In this document: positions 13,587 through 21,139 of the stretch, piece after piece
Layout of the letters: each line of letters begins with the position of its first letter
How positions within the stretch are numbered: the stretch's first letter is position 1
From: JACVCK01 sp041940385
GTDB lineage: Bacteria > Planctomycetota > Phycisphaerae > Phycisphaerales > UBA1924
Direction: 5' to 3'
NCBI GenBank assembly: GCA_041940385.1
Contig: JBGTSD010000046.1
Coordinates: 1-22,536, forward strand
Length of the DNA: 22,536 bases
Program-made: the position numbers and the translations under genes
Notes under the pieces: model-generated
The model's database searches: none
Told to the model about the DNA's origin: nothing
The model's input: the letters and a program-made list of their open reading frames with translations, nothing else

Positions 13587-14318
13587 ATGACTCGTGGCGT
13601 TCTCTCGTCGTGCATCGCGCTCGCGCTCGCCGTCCCCGCGGCCGCCGGCGTCGTCACCGTCCAGACCGAGATCGAGATCAACTACGACGTGGACAAGTAC
13701 GAAGGCCGCGTCCACGCGATGAACCTGGACGTCAACTCCGACGGCGTCGACGACGTGGGCTTCGGCTTCCGCTGGGACAACATCGAGTGGGCCGCGATCG
13801 CCGGCGGGCCGTGGGACAATCCGAACGACCAGTTCCCCTCGATCACCCCCGGCGCGCTCGGCGTCGTCACCCACGGCGGCGGCTCGCCGTTCAGCGGCTC
13901 GTTCCTCGCGCGCCGCTTCGGCCACGGCAGCGTCATCACCAACGACCTCGCCGGCGACCTCTCCTACGGCGACGAGGTCTTCCTCGCCGAGGAGCACTAC
14001 ATCCCGCCCGCGAGCAGCGAACGCAGCGGCGACTGGATCGGCGCGCCCGTCAACGGCAACAAACGCCGCGGCTTCGTCGCCTTCGCCTTCCTCATCCCCA
14101 ACAACTCCGAGAGCGAGCCCTTCCACTGGGGCTGGGTCGATGTCACCGTCGATCACGCCGACCCGTTCAACGGCTACATCCGCATCCACGGCTGGGGCTA
14201 CGAGACCGACCCCTTCGCCGCGCTCTCTCCCTTCCCGATCCCCTCCCCCGGCGGGAGCGCGCTCATGCTGATCGGCGCGACGGTGATGGTCGGGAGACGG
14301 CGTTCAGCGGTGCGGTAA
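13587..14318 (+). CDS. Exported protein with PEP-CTERM-like sorting tail
   Basis: 243 residues. ATG 13587 is preceded by AAGGAGATC at a good distance and begins a signal peptide (~1-20, ending AVPAAAG). The mature part is acidic and beta-rich, with an Asp-rich LDVNSDGVDDVGFGF segment (~48-62) of the kind found in extracellular calcium-binding repeats. Near residues 190-205 HWGWVDVTVDH recalls a stretch often seen in planctomycete PEP-CTERM proteins. The C-terminus has FPIPSPGG, a hydrophobic span and GRRRSAVR, a sorting signal recognised by an exosortase-type enzyme. No enzyme motif is visible, so the function is unknown. It has its own promoter candidate and is followed ten bases later by a membrane-protein gene in the same direction. 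Confidence 0.85.
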   Translation: MTRGVLSSCIALALAVPAAAGVVTVQTEIEINYDVDKYEGRVHAMNLDVNSDGVDDVGFGFRWDNIEWAAIAGGPWDNPNDQFPSITPGALGVVTHGGGSPFSGSFLARRFGHGSVITNDLAGDLSYGDEVFLAEEHYIPPASSERSGDWIGAPVNGNKRRGFVAFAFLIPNNSESEPFHWGWVDVTVDHADPFNGYIRIHGWGYETDPFAALSPFPIPSPGGSALMLIGATVMVGRRRSAVR

Positions 14319-14321
14319 GCT
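14316..14321 (+). promoter_or_regulatory. Possible -10 of a leaderless transcript for the 14329 gene
   Basis: TAAGCT ends seven bases before the GTG start at 14329 and no Shine-Dalgarno is present. The first three bases are also the stop codon of the upstream gene, so the match could be chance, and translational coupling would also explain the arrangement. Confidence 0.25.
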
Positions 14322-14328
14322 TTCCTGT

Positions 14329-14937
14329 GTGACATCCCAGGTCGATGCAGGGCCGGACGCCCAGGACATTGAACAGAACGACCTCTCCATCGCCGCGGAG
14401 AACTACGCCGCGGCGCGCCACGGCATCGAGGTCGCCTGGAGTCTGAGCACCGGCTGCATGGTCTTCGGCTATGCCTGTCTGATCCTCGTCGCCGGCGCCG
14501 CGATCGGGCTTATCAATCTCGCCATCCTCGGTCCAGTCCCCTTCTACGCGCTCTCGGTCGCGCTGATTCTGCTGTCCATCGTTGTCGCTGGCTGGCAGAA
14601 ATGCGTTGTGATGGACGCCGATGGCGGCATCTGGCTCCAGCACCGATACCTCGCGGCCCCTGTCCGCACTCGACTGATCGCCGCGCCCCACGAGGACGTC
14701 GAACTTCGCGTCATCAAGCACGGCGGCATGCCGGAGACGTCGGACGTGGACATTCGCTGGGAGGTCGAACTCGTCGCCCCCGCCCACGGCCAGCGCATCC
14801 GGATCCACATGCAGCGGTCCGACGCCGTGCACGAACGACGAGCGCTCCGGAAAACGCTGAACTGCATGCGCCGCGTGCGCCGAGCCACAGGCCGCATTTA
14901 CGACGGCGATGCGCTGACGCGCGACGAGACCCTCTAG
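14329..14937 (+). CDS. Two-span membrane protein of unknown function
   Basis: 202 residues with a GTG start at 14329, ten bases after the previous stop. Residues 1-40 are acidic and polar. Two hydrophobic spans follow (~43-65 and ~70-90), then a soluble part (~92-202) with DADGGIWLQHRYL and several Arg-rich helices near 165-190. The overall plan resembles bacterial PH-like or photosystem-assembly-like membrane-anchored domains, but I cannot assign a family. The third-base GC bias seems weaker than in the neighbouring exported-protein genes. The gene converges with the zinc-ribbon gene, leaving 19 bases between stops. Confidence 0.7.
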   Translation: MTSQVDAGPDAQDIEQNDLSIAAENYAAARHGIEVAWSLSTGCMVFGYACLILVAGAAIGLINLAILGPVPFYALSVALILLSIVVAGWQKCVVMDADGGIWLQHRYLAAPVRTRLIAAPHEDVELRVIKHGGMPETSDVDIRWEVELVAPAHGQRIRIHMQRSDAVHERRALRKTLNCMRRVRRATGRIYDGDALTRDETL

Positions 14938-14956
14938 ACGCCAGCAAAGGGCCCGA

Positions 14957-15703
14957 TCAGCGTCCGCACTCCGGGCAAACCGGGGATCTGGTCTCGTAGT
15001 CGAGCTGGTAGCCGCACCAGGTGCATTGCCTCCGAGTGAGTCGCCGGCGCCAGCGCGCCAACAAATACGCACGCCTACCGAAGAGACCGAGCGAAATCAA
15101 GGCTGTTCCGGCCAGCAGCACACGGTTACTGAAGTGGAATATCTCCGGCCAAAGCAGTTCAGTCGTCGTCGGACGCATTCTGCTCAATCGAGCTGTGGCC
15201 ATTCTCCTCAGCATTTCTTCGCTGCCTTGCAGCCTCATTTCGATGAACGGCTGGGCCGCCTCCAGAATCTGGTTGTCCGTATAGCCCATCTGCTGCAATG
15301 GCTCGTGATAGCTGCACGTTGCCGTGAAACGTGCGGCGAATCTCACGCCGCGCCACTCGATCCACTCGGGCCAAATCATCACATGAATGTCACCGTGGAA
15401 TGCCTGTACAAGCATCCCATCCTCCCGATACACTATTGCCTGAACTTTGAATCGTCTCTCCGGGTGCACTAGGGGTCCATGCCCAAACTGGGGCTTGACA
15501 CCCATCGGCCATTGAAAACCGATGTCTGTCCACAACCGCCCTTCGCTCGCCCACAGTGGAACAAAGACAGAGAGGGGCAACGCCAGTTCACGTATTGAAC
15601 GCGTCCGTCCGAGCGCGACAAACTCTGCGCTACTCACGATGGCGACGATGAGCCAAAGAGCAGCCCAGCGCATCCTTGGCTGTCTCGCACTCCGTTGCCC
15701 CAC
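14957..15703 (-). CDS. Membrane protein with C-terminal zinc ribbon
   Basis: 248 residues with a GTG start at 15703. AGGAG six bases upstream, overlapping the pheA stop codon, decides this start; the in-frame ATG at 15673 has no proper site. An N-terminal hydrophobic span (~12-30) and a second hydrophobic stretch (~41-53) are followed by a soluble middle part (~60-190), another span (~192-209), an Arg-rich stretch and a C-terminal zinc ribbon with CTWC near 227-230 and CPEC at 243-246. A short C-x2-CGY-x-L...CPECG ribbon of this style is frequent at the ends of planctomycete membrane proteins. No function is known to me. It is the second gene after pheA, nine bases from its stop, so the two are probably cotranscribed. 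Its base composition is visibly less GC-rich than that of pheA or nuo. Confidence 0.78.
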   Translation of the reverse strand: MGQRSARQPRMRWAALWLIVAIVSSAEFVALGRTRSIRELALPLSVFVPLWASEGRLWTDIGFQWPMGVKPQFGHGPLVHPERRFKVQAIVYREDGMLVQAFHGDIHVMIWPEWIEWRGVRFAARFTATCSYHEPLQQMGYTDNQILEAAQPFIEMRLQGSEEMLRRMATARLSRMRPTTTELLWPEIFHFSNRVLLAGTALISLGLFGRRAYLLARWRRRLTRRQCTWCGYQLDYETRSPVCPECGR

Positions 15704-15712
15704 AGTGAACTC

Positions 15713-16888
15713 CTACAGAATCCGCGTCGCCCTTGGATAGCTCCCCAGCACGCTCAGCTCGACACAGTGCTTGGACGCCTCTTCGAACGCGCCGCGCATC
15801 CGGGGGTCGTCGCGATGGCCCTGCGCGTCGATGAAGAACGTGTACGTCCAGTTCACGCGCCCGCTCGGGCGCTTGTCGATGTGCGAGAGATTGATCCCCG
15901 CGTTCTGGAACACCGTCAGCACCTCAACCAGTGCGCCGGGCTTGTCCGCCGTCTGGAACATGATGGACGTCTTGTCGTCGCCGCTGGGCTGCGCGCGCTC
16001 GCGCGAAAGGATGAAGAACCGGGTGATGTTGTTGGGGTTATCCTCGATCTTCTCGAAGAGCGCATCGAGCCCGTGGATCTTCCCGGCGAGCGCGCCCGCG
16101 ATCGCCGCGTCGCCGCAGTTGGCGTCGCGCTCCGCGCACTGTCGCGCCGTGATCACCGCCTGGCTCGTGCTCGCCGCGGGGACCAGCTCCGCCTCCGGGA
16201 ACTGCGTGCCCAGCCAGCGCCGGCACTGCTCGAACACCTCGGGCTTGCTGTGAATCCGCTTGATCGACTCAGGCGGGCATCCTGCGAACAGATTGTGGTG
16301 CACGTTCAGCAGCGCTTCCGCGTAGATCGTCAGCTCCGCGCGCGCCTCGCGGAACGCGTCCAGCGTCTCGACGATCCCGCCCCCCGTCGAGTTCTCGATC
16401 GGCGCCAACCCATAATCCACATGCCCGCGCCGGACCTCCGTGAATACGCCCTCGATCGTGTGCACATCCTGAAACTCGACGCTCGACCCGAAGTGCGCCG
16501 TCGCCGCCTGATGACTGAAGCTCCCCGCCGGGCCGAGGTACCCGATCCGCAGCGGCCGCTCCAGCGCAAACGACCCGCTCATCAGCTCGCGGAAGATCGC
16601 CTCCACCGTGCGCTTCGGCAGCGGACCCGTCGACGCGTCCAGCACCTTCTTCAGCACCGCCGACTCGCGATGCGGCGAATAGATCGGCACACCCTTCGCG
16701 CGCTTGTGCCGGCCGACATCCACCACGATCTGCGCGCGCTCGTTCAGCAGCTCGATCAGCCGCCGATCGATCTCGTCGATCCGCCGGCGCAGCGGCTCGA
16801 GGTCCGCCGGGATCGGCGCCGAGGCCTCGCCGCTATCCGGGCTCTGTTCGGGATGGTCCTGATCGTTGGAGGACGACACGCCCGCCAT
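15713..16888 (-). CDS. pheA: Bifunctional chorismate mutase / prephenate dehydratase (P-protein)
   Basis: The enzyme converts chorismate to prephenate and then to phenylpyruvate, the committed steps to phenylalanine. It has 391 residues from ATG 16888. GGAGG lies seven bases before this ATG and only about four before the ATG at 16891, so the second is preferred; the long frame reaching 17602 is an antisense extension. Residues ~28-110 are the AroQ chorismate mutase (LRRRIDEIDRRLIELLNERA, VGRHKRAKGVPIY, RE). Residues ~113-295 are the dehydratase (IGYLGPAGSFSHQAA, PIENSTGGGIVETLD, the catalytic Thr-Arg-Phe at 289-291 in NNITRFFIL). Residues ~307-388 are the ACT domain (KPGALVEVLTVFQNAGINLSHIDKRPS), the usual site of phenylalanine feedback inhibition. 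A polar leader of ~25 residues precedes the mutase. The Shine-Dalgarno lies in a small hairpin (separate entry). Confidence 0.96.
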   Translation of the reverse strand: MAGVSSSNDQDHPEQSPDSGEASAPIPADLEPLRRRIDEIDRRLIELLNERAQIVVDVGRHKRAKGVPIYSPHRESAVLKKVLDASTGPLPKRTVEAIFRELMSGSFALERPLRIGYLGPAGSFSHQAATAHFGSSVEFQDVHTIEGVFTEVRRGHVDYGLAPIENSTGGGIVETLDAFREARAELTIYAEALLNVHHNLFAGCPPESIKRIHSKPEVFEQCRRWLGTQFPEAELVPAASTSQAVITARQCAERDANCGDAAIAGALAGKIHGLDALFEKIEDNPNNITRFFILSRERAQPSGDDKTSIMFQTADKPGALVEVLTVFQNAGINLSHIDKRPSGRVNWTYTFFIDAQGHRDDPRMRGAFEEASKHCVELSVLGSYPRATRIL

Positions 16889-16890
16889 CA

Positions 16891-16908
16891 TCGGCCCTCC
16901 AAGGCCGA
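16891..16908 (-). promoter_or_regulatory. Hairpin enclosing the pheA Shine-Dalgarno
   Basis: On the mRNA strand a perfect 6-bp stem (16903-16908 with 16891-16896) has a 6-nt loop carrying GGAG; the remaining G residues of the site are in the stem, and the stem ends at the start codons. Pairing would partly hide the ribosome-binding site. Whether it regulates is unknown. Confidence 0.4.
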
Positions 16909-17009
16909 ATCGCCACTCCCGGCGTGAACGCCGCCACATTCTGGGGCCCTCGGTCGCAATCCGAGCCCCCGGACGCCGATCAATAATGCGAAAGGGAGAC
17001 CCAACCGGC

Positions 17010-17936
17010 ATGTGCGCTACCGACTTCACCACCGACCCCCTGGGCACGCTCCTGAGCGTGACGTCCATGGAGTCCGTGCGCGAAGGCGCCGACCGCGCGA
17101 TGGCCTTCCTGAACGACAACCCCTGGGCGCCGACCGCCGCCGCGGGCCTGCTCGTGGTCATCGGCCTTTCGCTCTGGTTCGCGGGTGCGCGCATCGCCAA
17201 GCCGGCGATGATCGCCACCTTCGCCATTGCCGGCGTCATCATCGGCGGCGCCATGGCCCGTGCGCTCGACGCCGATCCCTTCTGGATCTGGACACTCGCG
17301 GGCGGCGCGCTCGGCTGCGTCACCGGCGTGATCGTCTTCCGCCTCGCCGTCGCCGGCGTCATCGCCGTGGTCCTCGCGCTCGCCGCGCCCGCGACCGCCG
17401 CGATCACCCAGGACATCGACCTCATCCCCGAAGAGACGCGCCTCGCCACGATGGACAGCGCCCGAACGGCGTTCGCGACGCCGACCGTCGAAGAGGCCGA
17501 GGCGATGCACGACTCCGACTCGCTCACCGCCGTCGCCGTCGGGCGCGCCCGCTCCTTCGCGGGCGACGTCGCCCATGAGGCCGCCGCGGCATGGAGCGGC
17601 ATGTCCGACCGCGATCAGGTCATCATCGCCGCGACCGCGCTCGGCGGCGCGCTGCTGGGCCTTGCGATCGGCCTCTTCTGGCCGGGCGCCTCCGCCGCGA
17701 TGGTCACGAGCGCCCTGGGCGCCGCGATCTGGGTCCCCGCGGGCTTCGCGCTCCTCGGCAGCTCCGGCTGGGCCGCGTCGCGCTGGGTCCCGCAGAGCGG
17801 CATGACGATGCTCGGCGTGTGGCTCGGCGCAACCGTCGTCGGCACGATGGCGCAGACCGCGCTGCTCACCCGCAAGCGCATGAAGACCCGCGTGGTGCAC
17901 GTCCACCACGAGGCGCAGCCCGCCGCGCAGGCCTGA
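17010..17936 (+). CDS. Polytopic membrane protein of unknown function
   Basis: 308 residues from ATG 17010. A GGGAG site eleven bases upstream supports this start; the ATG at 16986 has no site and the frame further up is antisense to pheA. About seven hydrophobic segments are visible (~41-60, 67-84, 92-110, 112-130, 204-223, 225-250, 264-284). They are rich in Gly and Ala, and a hydrophilic acidic loop (~133-203, with VEEAEAMHDSD) separates four spans from three. The C-terminal tail is basic, then His-rich (VVHVHH). The Gly-rich small-residue spans recall DUF4203/TMEM198-like proteins, but I cannot confirm that. It is divergent from pheA, with 121 bases between starts, and convergent with nuoN, with nine bases between stops. 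Confidence 0.75.
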   Translation: MCATDFTTDPLGTLLSVTSMESVREGADRAMAFLNDNPWAPTAAAGLLVVIGLSLWFAGARIAKPAMIATFAIAGVIIGGAMARALDADPFWIWTLAGGALGCVTGVIVFRLAVAGVIAVVLALAAPATAAITQDIDLIPEETRLATMDSARTAFATPTVEEAEAMHDSDSLTAVAVGRARSFAGDVAHEAAAAWSGMSDRDQVIIAATALGGALLGLAIGLFWPGASAAMVTSALGAAIWVPAGFALLGSSGWAASRWVPQSGMTMLGVWLGATVVGTMAQTALLTRKRMKTRVVHVHHEAQPAAQA

Positions 17937-17945
17937 TCCTTTCGC

Positions 17946-19505
17946 TTACTCCGTCGCGCTCGTGACCGTCGTCGCCGACGGCTGCGGCGCCGCCGCGTCC
18001 GACACCTGGCCCGTCGAGACGGCCCGGCTCGTGGCCCGATGCAGCGATGCAAACGCGAGCGGCAGGAGCACGACACCGACCGCCGACACCACGCAGGCGA
18101 GCACGCGCCCTCGCATCGGCGTCAATCGTCCCGGCTCGCGCCGCGCATCCGCCGGCTCGAACATCGCCGCGGCGATGATCCGCAGGTAGTAGTACGCCGC
18201 GATCGCGGAGTTCAAACCGAGAATCACCACCAGCACGATCTCGCCCGCCGCGATGCCGCTCGTGAAGAGCAGCAGCTTCGCCCAGAACCCCAGCAGCGGC
18301 GGCATGCCCAGCAGCGAGATCACGCAGAGCACCATCGCCCAGCCGACCAGCGGGCGCGTCGCGCACAGCCCGCGGAGGTCCTCGAGCGTCTCGAGCTCCA
18401 CCGACTCATCCTCGCCGCGACCGCGCTCGATGCACGCCAGCACGCCGAACGCGCCGACGTTCATCACGCCGTAGCAGAGCATGTAGAACAGGATCGCGCC
18501 CAGGCCGTTCTGGAAGACGCCGCCGTCGCCCGGACCGGCGATCAGCCCGACCATCATGTAGCCCGAGTGCGCCACCGACGAGTACGCGAGGATGCGCTTC
18601 ACGCTCGTCTGGAGCGTCGCCAGCACGTTCCCCACCGTCATCGTCGTCGCCGCAATCACCCACAGCATCACGCGCACCGAGTCCGGCAGGGCGCCGTCCA
18701 CCCAGCCGACCGTCGAGACGATCAGCATGAGCGACAGGAACCCCGCCATCTTGGGCGCGAACGCCAGGTACGCCGCCACCGGCGTCGCGGCGCCCTCGTA
18801 GACGTCCGGCGTATAGAAGTGCATCGGAACCGCCGCGACCTTGAAGCACAGCCCCAGGATCGACAGCGTGATCCCCGCGAGCCCGATCGGACCCAGGCCC
18901 TGCGACGAGAACGTCGCCGCGATCTCCACCAGATTCGTTGTCCCCGTCGCCCCGTACAGCATCGCGAAGCCGTACAGGAAGATCGCGGCGCCGAGCGCGC
19001 CCAGGAAGAAGTACTTCACGCCCGCCTCCTGCGCCCGCAGCCGGGGCGAGGACATCGCGACCATGATGTACGTCGGCAAGCTCGTCAGCTCGAGGGCCAG
19101 GAACAGCCAGATCAGATCATCCGCCGTGGCGCAGAGCATCACGCCCGTCAGCGAGAACAGGAAGAACGCGTAGAACTCGCCGCGCGTCGCGCGGATCGGA
19201 TCAAACGCCGCGCCGCGCGCCAGTCGCGCCTCGTAGTCCCGGTCCACCGTGCCCGCGAGCAGCAGGAGCAGCAGGAACCCGACGCCCGCGATCGTCGCCT
19301 TGGCGAAGCCGAGCATCCCCGGCAGCAGCCCATCGCCCATCGGCGAGTTCAGCGCCAGCACGAACGCCACGATCGTCCCCAGCGCGGTGATCCACGCGCT
19401 CGCGCGTCGCGCCGCGGCGGACTTGCTCAGACCCACGATCATCACCACGCACGTCGTGACGAAGAGCGCGATCTCCGGGTGCAGCAGGGCGAGCTTCTCG
19501 ATCAT
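17946..19505 (-). CDS. nuoN: NADH-quinone oxidoreductase subunit N
   Basis: One of the three antiporter-like membrane subunits of complex I, taking part in proton translocation in the inner membrane. It has 519 residues and many spans. The family's conserved charges are visible: a glutamate in LFLALELTSLPTYIMVA (Glu139), a lysine in AGVKYFFLGALGAAIFLYG (Lys164) and one in GLCFKVAAVPMHFYTPDVYEGAATPV (Lys222). LLGMPPLLGFWAKLLLF lies near the C-terminal third. ATG 19505 overlaps the nuoM stop in an ATGA, and GGAGGG precedes it. The C-terminal ~40 residues are Ala/Ser/Thr-rich and variable. It is the last gene of the visible nuo run; no intrinsic terminator is seen before the convergent gene nine bases away. 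Confidence 0.96.
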   Translation of the reverse strand: MIEKLALLHPEIALFVTTCVVMIVGLSKSAAARRASAWITALGTIVAFVLALNSPMGDGLLPGMLGFAKATIAGVGFLLLLLLAGTVDRDYEARLARGAAFDPIRATRGEFYAFFLFSLTGVMLCATADDLIWLFLALELTSLPTYIMVAMSSPRLRAQEAGVKYFFLGALGAAIFLYGFAMLYGATGTTNLVEIAATFSSQGLGPIGLAGITLSILGLCFKVAAVPMHFYTPDVYEGAATPVAAYLAFAPKMAGFLSLMLIVSTVGWVDGALPDSVRVMLWVIAATTMTVGNVLATLQTSVKRILAYSSVAHSGYMMVGLIAGPGDGGVFQNGLGAILFYMLCYGVMNVGAFGVLACIERGRGEDESVELETLEDLRGLCATRPLVGWAMVLCVISLLGMPPLLGFWAKLLLFTSGIAAGEIVLVVILGLNSAIAAYYYLRIIAAAMFEPADARREPGRLTPMRGRVLACVVSAVGVVLLPLAFASLHRATSRAVSTGQVSDAAAPQPSATTVTSATE

Positions 19506-21139
19506 CGCGACTCACCCTCCGACTCGACCACGCCCGCCACCGCCGTCATCCCCGCACGGACTTCCTCGACCGCCGCGAGATTCGCCGCGACCGGGCCCTC
19601 GAGCGGCTGCAGCGCCAGCTTCGGGTACAGCCCGAGCACGAGGCACAGCGCCGCCAGCGGCGTCAGCACCGCGATCTCCCGCATCGACAGATCCACCGGC
19701 AGAGCGCCGTGATGTCCCTCGTCGTGGCCGTGCCCATGACCGTGCGGCTCGCGCAGCGGCCCGAACACCACCTTGCCGACCATGTACAGGAGATAGATCG
19801 CCGACACGATCATGCCCGTCGCCGCAATCCCGCCGAACCACGGACCCAGCGGCCCCGTCGTCCCGCCCACGCCCCACGTCGCGCCCGATTGGAACGCGCC
19901 CATGAGGCAGAGGATCTCGCCGACGAAGCCGTTGAGCCCCGGCAGGCCCACCGACGACAGCGTGAAGAACACCATGAAGAACGCCCACACCGGCATCCGC
20001 GCCGCCAGGCCGCCCAGCTCCTGCATGGAGCGCGTGTGGTAGCGCTCGTAGATCATGCCGATGCAGAAGAAGAGCGCGCCGGTCGAGAGGCCGTGGTTCA
20101 GCATGTACATCACCGAACCGGCCGAACCGACCTCGTTCAGCGCGAACAAGCCCAGCACGCAGAAGCCCAGGTGGCTCACCGACGAGTACGCGACCAGCTT
20201 CTTCACGTCGCGCTGCACCCAGCAGATCAGCCCGGCATAGAGGATGCCGATCACGCAGATCACGCCGATCGCCGGGGCGTACTCGACCACCGCCGCGGGC
20301 GTGAACGGCACGACGAAGCGGTACAGCCCGTACGTGCCCAGCTTCAGCAGCACGCCCGCCAGCACGACCGAGCCCGCCGTCGGCGCCTCGGTGTGCGCGA
20401 GGGGCAGCCACGTGTGCACCGGGAAGAGCGGCGTCTTGACCGCGAAGCCCGCGAGCATCGCCGCGAGGACCCACGCCTGCTCGGTCGGGGACATCGCCCG
20501 CGCCGCCTTCATCAGCGTGTCGATCGAGAACGACCACGTCCCGGCGCCCGCGTCGTTCGGGATCATCTGCGTCGCGTTGAACCACACGACGTAGACCAGG
20601 CCCGCGAGCGTCATCATCGAGCCGGTGAACGTGTACAGGAAGAACTTCACCGACGCCGCGCGCCGATTCGTGCTGCCGAAGAGCGCGATCAGCACGAACA
20701 TCGGCACCAGCGTGAACTCGAAACAGAAGTAGAACGTGACCAGGTCCCGCGCCACGAAGACGCCGACCATCGGCGCCTGCAGCGCCAGAAGCCACGCGTA
20801 GTACGTCCGCACCCGGTCCGTCACCGCGCTGAACGAGCCGAACACGCACAAGGGCGCCAGCAGGCCCGTCAGCAGGATCAGCATCATCGACACCGCGTCC
20901 ACGCCGAACGCCAGCGTCACACCGCCCCCGCCGTCCCCGCCGCCGATCGGAATCTGCGAGGCGTAGTAGAAGTGCGGCGCCTCGTTCCACGGGAACGCCA
21001 GGCCCAAAATCACCGTCAGCCCGAAAAACGCGAGCGACGCCGCGCCCGCGATCCGACGCGACTGCGCCGCCGGCGCGCCGGCGATCGCCAGCGCCGCCAG
21101 CACCGGAATCAGCAACGTGAGCAGCAGCGCCTGCGCCAT
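19502..21139 (-). CDS. nuoM: NADH-quinone oxidoreductase subunit M, with His-rich loop
   Basis: Antiporter-like proton-pumping subunit of complex I, 545 residues and about 14 spans. Conserved features are FYFCFEFTLVPMFVLI (Glu141), GFAVKTPLFPVHTWLPLAHTEAP (Lys235), AGVLLKLGTYGLYRF (Lys266), DVKKLVAYSSVSHLGF, and SSVGLPGLNGFVGE. The start ATG 21139 shares one base with the nuoL stop (TAATG), so translation is coupled; the longer frame to 21331 is antisense-like. Two oddities are a Gly-rich extra-membrane stretch (GGGDGGGG, ~67-74) and a His-rich loop (~466-477, six His within PHGHGHGHDEGHH) between the later spans. The C-terminal tail is acidic. It lies between nuoL and nuoN, the standard order. 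Confidence 0.96.
   Translation of the reverse strand: MAQALLLTLLIPVLAALAIAGAPAAQSRRIAGAASLAFFGLTVILGLAFPWNEAPHFYYASQIPIGGGDGGGGVTLAFGVDAVSMMLILLTGLLAPLCVFGSFSAVTDRVRTYYAWLLALQAPMVGVFVARDLVTFYFCFEFTLVPMFVLIALFGSTNRRAASVKFFLYTFTGSMMTLAGLVYVVWFNATQMIPNDAGAGTWSFSIDTLMKAARAMSPTEQAWVLAAMLAGFAVKTPLFPVHTWLPLAHTEAPTAGSVVLAGVLLKLGTYGLYRFVVPFTPAAVVEYAPAIGVICVIGILYAGLICWVQRDVKKLVAYSSVSHLGFCVLGLFALNEVGSAGSVMYMLNHGLSTGALFFCIGMIYERYHTRSMQELGGLAARMPVWAFFMVFFTLSSVGLPGLNGFVGEILCLMGAFQSGATWGVGGTTGPLGPWFGGIAATGMIVSAIYLLYMVGKVVFGPLREPHGHGHGHDEGHHGALPVDLSMREIAVLTPLAALCLVLGLYPKLALQPLEGPVAANLAAVEEVRAGMTAVAGVVESEGESR

Noticed and set aside
16866..17009. N-terminal extension of the polytopic membrane protein
   Set aside because: The extension is antisense to the pheA start, is Arg/Pro-rich and has no ribosome-binding site; ATG 17010 has GGGAG upstream.
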